The notes beneath the pieces were generated by a model. It was not told the DNA's origin and made no database searches. It saw nothing but the letters and a program-made list of their open reading frames with translations. DNA of 64,000 nt from Cymodocea nodosa (Eukaryota; Streptophyta; Magnoliopsida; Alismatales; Cymodoceaceae): positions 5,354,501 through 5,418,500 of the forward strand of contig CM072342.1 of NCBI GenBank assembly GCA_036874045.1. The letters run 5' to 3'. Made by a program: the position numbers and the translations under genes. This document shows, piece by piece, positions 11,987 to 24,240 of the stretch (within the stretch, counting starts at the first letter, position 1; every line of letters starts with the position of its first letter).

Positions 11987-13499
11987 CTACAAAACAATAT
12001 GCTAAAATATATCTTGGATTACAGTACAAGAACACCTACTGTGTTAACTAAAGACATTGTCTATGTGAGATACAAACTAGGATAATCACGTTGTTACATA
12101 AACATGGTGGATATAAAAAAGAGAAGAATTTAGTAATTGAGTTGAGATCAACAATTGAGTTATCAAGTTGACTGAGTCCAATATCAGCATGGTCTGTTAA
12201 GTAATCATCCAAAAAAAATGATAATTATTGGAGTCCATCCATGTGAATGAAATGCTTGATCTACTAAGTCAAATTAAAAAAGTGACCAATAGAATAGTTG
12301 ATGATCCATTTTGTCAACATTTAGAAAATAACATACTATTGACCACATTAACCAATTTTATAAATCTTCAAGATAAAAAGATATATTCCATCCATGAGTA
12401 GCTCTATTTTAGCCTAAAATTGAAACAACTATAATTTTCTAATTTTTTATATTGATTATATTTTTTCTATACTCAAACCCAATATTTATGTCCTCATAAA
12501 CCTTATAAAAGTGCAATTGAAATGCTCCACCTACTTATTTCAAAGTTCCATAAAAAGCATATTAGAGAAACAAGGATTTATCATTATCTATTTGTCCAAA
12601 AAGACTGGCACAAGTATTTGGAATTTTTCATTATTATCCTAGTATTCATGTTCATGATGTGTGATGTGGATAGGTAATATTTCAAATAATGTTATACTAG
12701 AAGTATATTATCATCCAGAGAAAGAAGAATATTATTCATCACATGCAATGCATCAATCACGTTTAGGGACAGTACCTAAGAATGCAAATCACCATAGTTG
12801 TCCTATATTTTCATATTTTTCTAAAGAGGTCATTTTTCCTAAAGATGGCTCTAGGAAGCTTTCCTTGAGATGTCTATGTATCCTTTCATAGATATATCAG
12901 AGGTTACAAGTAAATATATGGATTTTAAGATTAAATGATTATAAAAATATGGTAAACATTTTATTTGAATTGAACAAGTATTGATTCTTGATCAAAATGC
13001 CTTAAAATTGACCAATTTTTGTTAAATTTCAACCATTGAATTTTAAATAAAAAATCTTAATGAATATAACTTAGATTATGTTAAAATTATAACTGATAAA
13101 AAGCTTAATGAATATAACTTAGGTTATGTTAAAATTGTAATTGATTGTGTACAACATAATTATTTTTCATAGTTTGCAAATACAATTCAAAATTGATTAA
13201 GTAATTTAAGCCTACACTAATAACAACAACAATCAGAGCCATAATTTCACTATGTGTCAACCACATGAATTCTTTTATTTCAAGTATTTTTCTAATTTGA
13301 TTAAGTAATTTAATTCTACAATGACAACAATTTGTGTTATAATCCCATTACATAAGGTTAGCCACATGAATTTACATTCCATATACTCAATTTTTAACTT
13401 AATCTAAATCCTTTGAACTCTAAAATATCTCTCTATAATTTTAATTAAGAACTAATTCTTCATTTACTTACATCAACTAAAACTATTATTAGCTAATAG

Positions 13500-14230
13500 C
13501 ATAGACTAAGTTATTTCTCCTTAAATTTCCTTGGTTATTTTATTCATAACCAAAACAAACAAATATAAACTTAGAGAAGACCATTGCTATAAATTTACGT
13601 TTGATTGACATTTTCTAATTCCTCTTCATATAATTTTAACAATAGTAACTACTCTTCCATACATATCTTTTACGATATCAATATATCTAATGGATACTTT
13701 TTTTTGATAATAAGTTTCTATGTATTCAATCATAAGTTTTTTCTAAATCAATGAAAACTATATAAAGGTTTTTTTCCCTAAAATTTTCTATTAGTTGTTT
13801 AAGTAAATAAATAGTTTTTATTATTGGCCTACCTAGCATAAACCCATATTAACTTTCTATGATTTTACTTACATGCCTTAGTTTTTACCCAATTAACTTT
13901 TTGCATAATTTTATAGTATAACTTAGTAACTTAATACCATGATAATTATTACAATTTTGAATGTTTCCCTTATTCTTAAATATAGATATTAAAGAACTCT
14001 TTCTCCAATCATCTAACATCTTCTTTGTCTTTAAAATTATATTAAAAAGATTCATTAACCACTTAATCCCTACTTCACACATACACTTCCATACTTCAAT
14101 ATGAATACCATCTAATTTAATAGTTTTTTAATGACTTCTTCCACTTTCAAATTACTAATTCTTCTAAAATATCTATTGTTTATATTCTTTATACTGTTAC
14201 CCAAATCTTATATGTAAGAGTTTCCTAGGA
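13500..14230 (-). mobile_element. RTE-clade LINE reverse transcriptase relic in copy C intron
   Basis: Minus-strand frames give LDDWRKSSLISIFKNKGNIQ and NCNNYHGIKLLSYT, the fingerprint of plant RTE-type LINEs, and further down shifted remnants of the YEKAYDRVPR and GLHQGSxLSPYLF regions. Many stops and frame changes show it is long dead. The same relic is recognisable in copy A's intron, so it was there before those two genes separated. Confidence 0.7.
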
Positions 14231-15017
14231 TTGATTCATCAAAAAGTTTACCAAGATACAGACACGATATATTTTTCATTTCACTAAAACTTTATCTTTC
14301 TGTCTTTAATAAACATGACTTAGATATCTAAATTATCCTTCTCTAGCTTTAGCTAATTTATATATTCTATTTTTACTTTAGAAACGAAGCCCTTAGTTTT
14401 ATAGAAATTAAAAAGATTTTAAACACTACAGAAACATCTGTCATCTTTAGAAATACACATACTTCGACAGTGTGGAACAGAAAGATAGAGATTACCATCC
14501 TGAGTTATCCAAAACGAGTGGCATCAGACAAGATCTCCTTCATCTTGGCCGTCCTTGGATGATGCATCCACATGGTCCCATCCATGAACTGAACACCGTG
14601 CTTGTCGAACGCCTCGACAATCTTATCAAAATCCTCCACACACAGAGCAACCGGCTTCTCCAGCAGCAAGTGCTTCTTCCTCTCTGCGGCGGCAACCGCC
14701 CACTTGACGTGAAGGCTGGTGGGGAGGGGCATGTACACGACCTCGACGGAAGGGTCATCTAGCAGCTCCTCGTAGCTGCCGTGGACCCTGACGGACTCCG
14801 GGAGGCAGTTATCGGCCTTGAAGCGCTGGGCTTTCTCGATCGAGCGGCTGGCGATGGCAACTAGAGCAGCGTTTGGGGTGAGCTCGATGGCTCAGGCGAG
14901 CTTCCAGGCAATCTCGGCGCAACCCATGATACCGAACTTGACAAGGGTTTCCACCATTGCGCCCTCTTTTCCCTTCCTCTCCTTCCCACCGTCGTCTCTC
15001 TTTCTGTGTGGTTGACG

Positions 15018-15448
15018 GCGGTGGCCGCTCAACTGCCGCGTTATAACATGATTAATTTAGATCGACCAATCGAGTCATCGATCACCTGTTCCGTCATGAG
15101 TTATAATCACGAAAGGTCCCCTCAATGGATAAACCTAGACCGTTCATTGATAGATGGATGAATAGATTTGGTTGCAACGTGCATAAAAAAGAAGAAGAAG
15201 TAAATATATGAAACATAAAAGTGTGTCTAGCTTTAGAGAATCTCTTCAGATATTATTGTAATTAATTAAATAATAATAATTTATGATATAATTTATTCTA
15301 CATTAAAATTTCAATTTAAGTTGTGTTTTATTTATTATATATATTATTTTTCAATAGAGCAAATTCCACAGTCATGCATGCTTAATAAATGTTCTAAGTG
15401 AAAGGAAAGAAATTTCATGGAGGAAGAACAAGACCTCGGGTGCGAGAT
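15018..15448. other. Spacer between copy C and copy B
   Basis: This is the 5' flank of copy C and the 3' flank of copy B, 491 bp from start codon to stop codon. The part just below 15448 resembles the DNA downstream of copy A. A GTTATAAC near 15040 could be a TATA-like element for copy C, but support is weak. I see no other gene. Confidence 0.5.
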
Positions 15449-16075
15449 CTACTCATCCGCCACAGGGACAGTCGAACAACCCTTTTTCTCGATGGAAATC
15501 TTCACTGCATCAAGAACCAGCTGAGTTTTCCTACTGATGGTTGGCCATTTCTTCTCAGGTATCCCAGCACCATTCTTGATGTTTGTAACAAGCCTAGAGA
15601 ATTCTCCCACCATGTAGGCCTCCTGAGGAAGATCCAACTTGACATGATGTTTGCTAGGCAGTGGCTCCCAACCAGTGTGTAGCTCTGTAAATCCTACATC
15701 AGTACCAAAGGAGAAAGCAGTAGAACTCTCTTCAAACGGGATAACGAAATCTCCCAGGTGCAAAGTTCCTCTTGTTCCTGTGACGCACAGCTCCATTGTC
15801 ATGTGATCGATGAATGAGCAATGGAAAGTTGCCAATCTTCCATCTTCCCATATCAGAGAGGAACCACATGACAGTATGACCCCCGCATCATTAGTAACAG
15901 TATTTGGAAATGCTGTCACTGCTTTCGGCAACTCAAAATCAGCAGCCCACAGAATCGACCTAATGCAATACCAACCAGTATCACCTAGTGCCCCAAGAGA
16001 ATCAAGATCTGGCTTCACACGAATGTTATTTTTAAGAAAATCTGAATCTGCTGCAAATGAAAACATGCTGCGTAC
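15449..16075 (-). CDS. Copy B exon 2
   Basis: The exon follows a TTTTGCAG acceptor (intron AG at 16077-16076) and begins V-R-S-M-F-S-F. It ends ...VPVADE with TGA. Its 627-bp length and in-phase junction (phase 0) match copy A exactly. The residues K175, D186 and W189 of the family are kept. Confidence 0.88.
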   Translation of the reverse strand, partial: VRSMFSFAADSDFLKNNIRVKPDLDSLGALGDTGWYCIRSILWAADFELPKAVTAFPNTVTNDAGVILSCGSSLIWEDGRLATFHCSFIDHMTMELCVTGTRGTLHLGDFVIPFEESSTAFSFGTDVGFTELHTGWEPLPSKHHVKLDLPQEAYMVGEFSRLVTNIKNGAGIPEKKWPTISRKTQLVLDAVKISIEKKGCSTVPVADE

Positions 16076-19000
16076 CTGCAAAACCATATGAGAAATTACA
16101 TCTTGGATTACAATGATCTACAATTACAGTTCAAGGTCATCTACTATATAGCAACTGTTATCTAACTGAATGCAGGGCCTGTGGGTGAGACAAACCAGGA
16201 TAAACACAAAGTTAGACATGTCGGACATAAAAAAGAGAAGAATTCAGTAATTGTAATTTAAAAGATCAGCAAATGAGTTATCAAGTTAGCTGAGCTCAAT
16301 ATCAGGGTGGTCCATCAAGTAATGATCTAGAAAGAGTGATCATTACTAGAGTCTGTCCATGAGAATGAAATGTTTGATCTACTACGTCAAACTAAAAACG
16401 CCACCAATAGAAAAGTCGATGATCCACTTTGTCAAAATTTAGAAAATAGCATACTACTGATCACATTAACCAGTTTTATAAATCTTCAAGATAAAAATAT
16501 ATATTCCGTTTATGAGTAGCTCTATTTCAGACTAAAACTGAAACAACCGTAATAATCTAATTTTTTATATCGATTATATTTTGTCTATACTCGAACCCAA
16601 TACTTATTTCCTCATAAACCTTATAAAAATGCAATTGTAATGTTCTAGCGGCTTCCTTCAAAGTTCCATAATTACTGATATTCAGACAAGAATATCTACC
16701 ACCAAATTAACGACTCTTGTGAAACCTATCTCATTGTTTAATCAATTTTGACCAATCAACCCATCTATCCGATCATCTTGTGGTTATATTTAGGTGTTTT
16801 CTGATCACCTTGGCCCAATCCACGCCTTCTTGTCAATTAAACAAGAATTCATCTAGGCATATTTTTATTTTTCCTAACCTTCATAAGTAGTCTTTCCCTT
16901 AACACATGACTTCTGTTATATTTGATTCCCCCCTAGATGTGTTCCCGAGGAACGAATAAGTTTAGGAAACCTAGTTCCAAACCAATCTGAGGTTTGTTAT
17001 GGTCAGATCTGTCCACCACTTAGGCTTTCTTCTCTCATTTTGCCTACATTTAGCACTTACCTTTATGTTTATATTTCCATTGTTGTGCTTAAACTCACAT
17101 GTTGAAATGTTCATTTACACCCTTACTTGCAGTACATGAGTATATGTTTGTTGATATTGCATTGTCATGCCATTTATATGCTCATGCATCATCTTTGCAT
17201 TTTCTTTTATTCTAAATCAGGGAAAGGTAAGTAAAGGAGAGTGCATGCATCATGAGTGTATTGCTTTAATCTAAATTAAAGTTAAGGTAAGTGAGGTAAG
17301 TACATACATCATGTACAGTATGCTAGGGTCATCATGGGAAAATCTTTTATTTCCGTTAAACTCATGCATTTCACATGTCATGCATCATGTTTATTTAGAT
17401 AATGTGTTCTTATATATGATTTATTTGTTTGTTTTGGGTTCTCACCTATTAAGATTAGACCCGTTTAGTCTAGACTCATTTAAGGTTCATTTCCACTAAA
17501 CACATAAGTGTGAATGTATTATATAACTATTCTTTTAAGCTTCTTGTTTCTTTCTTCTATTATGAGCCTAAAGGCCCATTTGTTGTTGAGCTCAGTCCAA
17601 CCCCTCTTATACTTCCTATTTTATATTTACGTGTACTTGCATCTACACACCTAGCACTTATTAGACCACCTAAAAGGTCTACCATTGGTTGGGCGTATAA
17701 GGTGTTTAACACTTTTCTTATGCATACCTAGAAAACTTACTTGGACGCTTTGGTTAAGTTAGCTAATATTATCCCCACTAGAGCATAAATATCACTTTGT
17801 ATGTATTTTGATGAATCATTTAGGATTTTCCTAGTTTTTTCCTAAATAGACTAAGTGACAACTCCAAGACAATCACTCATTTCCTATCCCTCTTAGTCAA
17901 GACTGCTTGAGTAGAAATGGCGTGAGAGATAAGAAAGCTCACAAGGGTGGATGTGCATCGAGTCAGCCCACTTTGTCGACAACAATGTCACAACTATGTT
18001 ATTTCTAATTAGATGAGTGATTATTTAGGTTATTAGATATCTATATAATTAGTGTGACATATGTAGACATGCAGTTGGGTTAAGCCAACATGATCTAGCA
18101 TGATTTAACCATGCTATTAATTAACACAACCCAATTTTTTGAATCATGTCAACTACTATGTTGGAAGATTGGGTCATACATACAGGTTGGCACAACTCAA
18201 TTTGTTTGAGTCAACCATTATCATGGTCATGGGTTAGTAGGCAAGCCATTTTGTTGGGAAAAAAATTATCATCAACACATACCCAAGACGTAAACCTGCA
18301 ACTTATGAGTTGTGAAGGTGCTTTTAAACTAGTAGAGCATGATATGAATAATGCCTAGACATGAAATGAATCGTGTCGAGCTAACATAACACGACCCATT
18401 AACAACTCTGGACATACAACACCATTGATTTTATGATCCCATTAACTCCTAAATTGGAATCAAAAGCAATGTTAGAGAAGATAAGAGAGGGAAACCCTAG
18501 AGATCTCCACCAATGCATCACCCCATACAACCTCATGCTGGTTGCCTAGGAGAGAAACCCAAAATCTCCACCAACGCATCACCCCATACAACCTCATACT
18601 AGCCGTCTTAGACCTTACCAATAACCAAGCCACCCCCATCCACCTTCAGCCTTTTCCCATCCTTCTTCAAGCTGATGCTTCATGTCTTTAATATTATAAT
18701 CCATAATGTGGACTATGACAATATTAAACAATAAAAATGGATCTATTTAGTCAACATTGTCAAATAAAAGGCATAAATAAGAGTATATATCAAACATATA
18801 GAACAAATAACACCATGCCTTCAGTATTCCCAACCATTGATTTCAGCTAAGAGGCTCTATAAACCTTGCTTTGACCATATACCCTTCAAGTTGGGAAGTG
18901 CTTGGTATGGGAATGGTGGAACACACTTGGTCTAAGCAGGTGGAGGGAATGCTTTTAGAAGGTTTGCTTCTAAGTCTAAATGGTCAAAACATCAAACAGT

Positions 19001-21609
19001 GAAATGGAAATCTCAACTCAAATCTAAACACAGTTTATACAAAGAAAGTTGCCTTGAAACTGTTCAACTAATTGATAAAAAAGAAGTGCATTTCTCCCTA
19101 TCAAGTGAGGAAAAAGAAAAGAGGTAGAAAATAAAAGTGAATTAGGTTCTCTCATGGAGTATGAAGAACCATTTTAGTGTCATGATCAAAGGAACTCTAG
19201 CTGAAGCTTGGAGATACCAATACCTCTCATTTTCACAAGTGCACAAGTAATAGACTAAGAATTAATAGCATCTCTTGCATGCAAATTCAAGACTCATATT
19301 TTGATGGCTCTATGGTCCATCAAATATTGCAGATCACTTCAAAAATTTATTTGCACCCCCCCACACCCCCCTAGAAGATCTCACTAGTGTTTATTATAGC
19401 TTGTCTGCTGTTTCAAAAGAAGATAGATTCAAGCTGATTGAATCCTTTTCAAGAGAGGACATTAAAAAAACTTATGCGGCAATTAGCAAGGTAGAAGAGT
19501 CCTAACTCCAGACAGCTTCCCTGTGGCTTTCTTCAACAGTTTTTTTGACTATCAGTAATGATCTATTAACAACTTTAGGAGAATGAGTTTTGGGAGGAAA
19601 ACTTGAGGTATGACTATATCAACAATTTGTTTGTTGTTCTCATTCCCAAGGTTTTTAGGGTGGAAGAAATTTCTCAATTCAAGCTCATCAACTTAATGAA
19701 CTCAATGAAGATAATCACCAAGTTACAGTTTCAAGTCATGGATTAATTCCTTTAACTTGTCCAAACAGCTTTCATGAAGAATAGAAGCTTCTTGGACGGG
19801 TTCATCACAACACAAGAAGCTTTGAAGAACTATCATAGCAAGGGGAAGTCTGGGGTGGTATGTAAAATTGATTTCAAGAAGGTCTTCAAAAATCTAGTTG
19901 AAATTTCTCGCCTAAAGTTCTTTGGTTGTGTAAATGTCCATATAAGTGCATTGGTTAGGTGAAAATTGTGCTTTGTATGGCTTCTGTGTCTGTTCTAATA
20001 AACGGCATTGCACCTTGTTCGGGAACCCATGGAGTGCCAAAGATCCTACTATAGCTTGCAATCTTCCTTCATTATGTTTGGAAACTAAGGTGTAGAATAA
20101 TTTTCCCACAATTAAGGCTGTGCTTGTTTGACACTGTTTTTAACTTCAACTTGTGACAAGGGATAGGAACAGTAATTTAAAAAGAAAAAAACACATTTGA
20201 TCCTAAACTTGGAGCTGAAGCAGTGTGATAACTTTTAACACTAACGTAAATTATTTTCTTCCCTCGTTCAAGTACAACTTTTTCCCATACCTAAACCCAA
20301 GAGTCGCTTTAAACTTGCATATATTTTAATGTATAATGATAATTAATTATGTAATAATAATAATATATAATTATAATTAATGATAATAATAAATAAATTT
20401 TATCAAATTAAAGTTATTTATAATTATTATACATACATTACTGCTCTAATAAATAAACACCACTTCTGAACCTCTACTCTTCTTTACTAAAATTGTTAAG
20501 AATCAAGTATAACTATAGTGTCACTTTTCAATAGATAAGTAGATCACTTCAAATTTGAGGATGTATACTAATTAATGTGGTACTTGCATAGTTGGATGTT
20601 CATGTAAGATTGATTATCTATCAAAATAATCTTGCGTTTTCAAATTGTGCTTCTTTTGTATCACTAAAAATTCAAAATCAATGAATCTCCTTTCCAAAAA
20701 AAAAAGTATTATACATTTTTCACTAGTGTATTTATCTTCATAAATAATCAAATCAGTTACAGTTTTAGAAATCTATGATTTCAATTTTCAAAAAAAGTAT
20801 TATAATGGAGTAAAATGGCGAACCTATAAATCATGATTTTACTCAAAAGTGAGGTTTTATAAAACAGAATTACACGGGTCCCTTCCTGATGAAAATTATA
20901 CTATCGAAATTCTCTCTACATCATTCTCGTTCACTAGCAGTCACTTTTTTAGAACAATTTTTTACATATAATTAAATAAAAAGATTTTAGATTAAAAATC
21001 ATGGTTGGAAACTTCAATAGATACGAAACGACATTTAGTTGCTATTATTTTTAAATAAAATAAAAAATCAAACACTGCGGAAACATCCGTCGTCTTTAGT
21101 AATACACATAATACTTGAACAGTGTGGAACAGAAAGATGGAGATTACCGCCTTGAGCTTTCCAAAACGTGAGGCATCGGACAAGACCTCCTCCATCATGG
21201 CCGTCCTTGGGTGATGCATGCCCATGGTCCCGTCCATGAACTGAACGCCGTTCTTGTCGCACGCCTCGACGATCTTATCAAAATCCTCCACACACAGAGC
21301 AACCGGCTTCTCCAGCAGCAAGTGCTTCTTCCTCTCTGCGGCGGCAACCGCCCACTTGACGTGAAGGCTGGTGGGGAGGGGCATGTACACGACCTCGACG
21401 GAAGGGTCATCTAGCAGCTCCTCGTAGCTGCCGTGGACCCTGACGGACTCCGGGAGGCAGTTATCGGCCTTGAAGCGCTGGGCTTTCTCGATCGAGCGAC
21501 TGGCGATGGCAACGAGAGTAGCGTTCTGGGCGAGCCGGATGGCCCGGGAGTTCTTCCGGGCAATCCTGGCGCAACCCATGATACCGAACTGAACGGGGTT
21601 TTCCACCAT
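15449..21609 (-). CDS. Gfo/Idh/MocA family oxidoreductase, copy B
   Basis: A two-exon gene: exon 1 21609-21148 (154 codons), intron 21147-16076 (GT...AG, about 5.1 kb), exon 2 16075-15449 (208 codons plus stop), 362 residues in all, the usual family size. The N-terminal Rossmann part has the dinucleotide-binding GIMGCARIA and the EKP motif at residues 100-102 that holds the nicotinamide. Exon 2 has RVKPDLDSLGALGDTGWY, the family's substrate-domain signature. The family resembles plant At4g09670; it is a predicted NAD(P)-dependent oxidoreductase, probably cytosolic (no signal peptide), substrate unknown. Odd: residue 130 is Gly where copies A and C and the Arabidopsis protein have Trp (GTMG for GTMW). 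The intron holds an L1 relic and LTR-like debris. No stop breaks the exons, so it may be active. Confidence 0.88.
16880..17865 (+). repeat. LTR-like retroelement remnant in copy B intron
   Basis: The stretch has the look of a plant Ty3/gypsy LTR: a GGTTGGGCGTATAAGGTGTT block near 17685 and an AAGTGACAACTCCAAG block at about 17850, which recalls the TGGCGACTCC primer-site region of Tat-type elements. No coding part is attached. It is a fossil; limits and family are tentative. Confidence 0.35.
17866..18840. repeat. Non-coding repeats in copy B intron
   Basis: About 18050-18410 carries AACACGACCC-type words common in dispersed plant repeats. A roughly 64-bp tandem duplication sits at about 18486-18611, each unit with CATCACCCCATACAACCTCA. 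I see no gene. Confidence 0.45.
18840..20000 (+). mobile_element. L1-type LINE reverse transcriptase relic in copy B intron
   Basis: Plus-strand frames show the RT region around NRSFLDGFITTQEAL and KGKSGVVCKIDFKKVF (19774-19910), which matches the blocks before and at the first catalytic Asp of L1 LINE RTs. Upstream, degraded frames give TPDSFPVAFFN, the DGFPxxFF block. It is truncated and full of stops, and lies opposite to the host gene. Confidence 0.7.
20001..21147. other. Remaining copy B intron near the donor
   Basis: AT-rich DNA with runs such as AATAATAATAATA at about 20340-20400. The last 120 bp next to exon 1 match the equivalent intron ends of copies A and C. No coding sequence is evident. 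Confidence 0.5.
21148..21609 (-). CDS. Copy B exon 1
   Basis: It opens at ATG 21609-21607 and ends GCG just before the donor GTAATC at 21147. It is GC-rich, unlike its surroundings. The tract 21272-21498 is identical to copy C 14620-14846 over 227 bp. Confidence 0.88.
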
Positions 21610-21624
21610 TGCGCTCTCTTCCCC

Positions 21625-21662
21625 TCCTCTCCTCTCCTCTCCTCTCCTCTCTCTCTCCCTCT
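21625..21662 (-). repeat. CT/GA-rich microsatellite in copy B 5' leader
   Basis: A CCTCT pentamer repeated about six times, then CT repeats, lies 16-53 bp upstream of the copy B start codon. The A and C leaders are pyrimidine-rich here too but lack the regular pentamer. GA/CT runs are common in plant 5' leaders. Confidence 0.7.
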
Positions 21663-21842
21663 GTCTGTATGGTTATGGCGGTAGCCACTCACTCACTGCT
21701 TCGCTTATCTTTTTCCTTTTCTTCGCCACGAGTTTTTTTGCGGTAGATATCATCTTACGTCCACCAAACAATCATTTCCAAGTCTATCGGGAGTCACAAC
21801 CATGGACGCTCCCCTCAACGGTTAAGATGGGACGTGGGACCC

Positions 21843-22330
21843 TTTTTTTTTTTTTTAAAACTAGGTAGCTTACATTAAATATAAAAATCTCCAATGTGTC
21901 AGTCTCAGACGAACAGAATAATTTACAGGTTTATATCAAGCAAAATCAAATAAAGGAAAATAAATACAACTAAGACAGGTGGCAAACATTAGATATTGTC
22001 TTTCACGACAGGTTCATCTCTTCGTCAACACATATTTAAGTCAACAGGACTAATAAGAGTATTACCAGCGATATTTTGACTCTGATGAGCTTCCCATTTT
22101 GCATAAGAATTTTTTAATAAATTTACACTTGTGTTTGCATCAAAATTTTCTAACTGAAAGATAGATAAGTTAACCAACCTTTCGAATTCTGGAGAAGATA
22201 TTCTTAATTGGACAGCCAAAAATGTTATTATTACGTTTAATCCGACAACACCAAATAAAAGCAATCAAGAATTGATACCAACCCACCTAATATTGGTGGG
22301 AAAAGCAATTAAAATCAGAGCTGAAAATAT
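21843..22330 (-). mobile_element. 5'-truncated LINE 3' end with poly-A tail
   Basis: On the minus strand the DNA ends in a 14-base A run (T run 21843-21856), preceded by degraded frames like the C-terminal region of L1 ORF2 (WYQFLIAFIWCCRIKRNN). This fits a short, 5'-truncated LINE inserted upstream of copy B. A target duplication is not clear. Left limit is firm, right limit approximate. Confidence 0.5.
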
Positions 22331-24239
22331 AAAAGAGGAAATCATCATCATCATTTTTTCTATATCTTTGATTAATAATTACGTAAATTTAAATCTTTCT
22401 CACGATGTCTATGTCTTTCTTTACTTTATTTAATTTCTTCGATATTAATTAATTCCTTTTTTTAATTGGTGCATTTTTTATATCTTAAAGGTATTGTGAC
22501 CAAATCACTTCAGTTAACTTTTTTGTTCTTAATTTTAATTAATGCAATTCTTAGTCTATTACCACTTATTTATCCAAGCATACATATTCTAAACAACACT
22601 AGCTTTTTAAATATGAGTATACTTTATAGCACATTCTGAGTTATTAAGTATAGTTGGGCTATGAGTAGATGTACATATTTCAATAGAGTATATAATAAGT
22701 TCGTTAGGAAAATCAATTTGTATTCATGCTCATGGACAATGGAAGTCAAGACGAAATTATAAACAATATTATTTATCGGATTAAAATAATATATTAAAAT
22801 TATAGAATATTTTATTTCACTGAGGTCAAACTGGCATAACACGATATGATTAACATTTAACCTCTCTTTGTGCATTTAAAAAATAAGGAAAAGAAAAATT
22901 TAAAATTTTTTTTCCTGATTTTCTTCACGTTTATACATTGATTTTTTACCATTTTCTTCTCCTCAATATAATGCACTTTTTCTATATGTTGTCAATTCGA
23001 TCTTTGAATCTTCTAATTATCTCTTGGAAGTGTTCTTAGTTGTTTAAAGTAGTCGATCCATAAAGTCATGATACAATTTTCTATGCTACACGTATTTATC
23101 TGTCATTATTTTTTAAATTTCAATTTTCATTATTTTCCTTTAAGTACATAAATATTCAAATTTCAATTTCAATTATTTTTTGTCTGATGCAAACAATAAA
23201 AAAATGATGAAATTGAAATTAATTTCTATCATTTTTTATTTTCGACATCTTCTTCATTTTCCTTTTTCTCTATTTCTACGTCGATGAACAGATCCTTATA
23301 GTATACTTATGCACTAATATGAATGTACCAGCAAGATAATAAAATGCAATAAAAGAAAATATAAAAACATAAAAGTGTCTCTAGCTTTAGAGAATCTCTT
23401 TAGATTTTCTTGTAATTAATATTTAAAAATTTAAATTTAAGTATATAATTAATTAATTTATGGTATATTAAAATTTAAATTTAAATTGAGTTTCATTTTT
23501 AACTGCCATTGATTTTTTATGATGAAAGCAAAAGCAAAGATATCTCTACTAGAAATAGATTTTTTTTAATTTGATTTTATTTTCATTAGTATTATTTTTA
23601 ACAAAGATTGATGACATAAACTTTATTAACTTAACAAATTCTTATTTTCTTTTGCTTATACACTACAATCAGATTGTTTGATTAGTTTCTGATTTAAAAA
23701 ATAACATTATGTTATGCATCCTTTTATTAGAGATGAAACAAGATCCAATTTAGTCTTATTAATTTGTCATGTAAATTTATGATATGAATCATTTCTGGTC
23801 TATTATGTACATTTTTGGTTAGTGCACTAGGGGAAAGTTTAGGTAAATGAAAATTAGGAAACTTTTTTTTTTCGTGTGTTAGGTATTAGTCAAAAAATGG
23901 AAATATCTTCCTTACTTTTCTAGTTTATGTACCTAGAAAATAGTGTAAAAATGTTGAAAAGGAAAATGGTAGAAAATTTTTCTTTATTTTCTAGGTATTT
24001 ATGCAACGAACATTTTTTCTATTAGATTCCATCATTTTCCTCGATATAAAAGACATCTTCTCCCACCATTTTCCATTGTTTTCTCGTCCCTTTACCACTA
24101 AATCCAATGAAAAAAAAAAATTCAACTGACTACTCATGCTCAACGAATCCCAACCACCTTGTAAATCCCCTTGTGAATTTGAGAAGCTCCTGTCAAATCT
24201 CAACAAGAATATCATCCTGACAACTACAAATCCCAACTG
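22331..24239. other. AT-rich stretch, no gene seen
   Basis: Very AT-rich DNA with short frames that look like noise. GTTAGTGCACT at about 23820 resembles the GCACTAAC words near 29905-31797, so this may be the outer edge of a large transposon relic, but the link is weak. Confidence 0.4.
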
Positions 24240-24240
24240 G

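Larger units (their letters stand above)
11382..14957 (-). pseudogene. Gfo/Idh/MocA oxidoreductase copy C (pseudogene)
   Basis: This is the third tandem copy of the At4g09670-type oxidoreductase. Exon 1 is 14957-14496 (462 bp, same length as in A and B), the intron about 14495-11987 and exon 2 about 11986-11382. It is broken: CGA to TGA in exon 1 at 14894-14892, TGG to TGA in exon 2 (the RSILW site), a further stop soon after, and about 22 bp missing in exon 2 (605 bp against 627), which shifts the frame. Exon 2 and the intron resemble copy A. A 227-bp piece of exon 1 (14620-14846) is instead identical to copy B. The start lies 491 bp from the end of B. As a host gene relic its structure is clear; expression is unlikely to give a working enzyme. 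Confidence 0.9.

Noticed and set aside
14540-14758. Antisense and alternate-frame open frames over oxidoreductase exon 1 (also 21195-21410, 41013-41231 and plus-strand frames)
   Set aside because: They lie within the GC-rich exon 1 of each copy in other frames and recur only because the exon does. The family motifs are in one frame only.
22624-22875. 83-codon minus-strand frame as a gene
   Set aside because: AT-rich, hydrophobic by composition, no family resemblance and no promoter or splice context.
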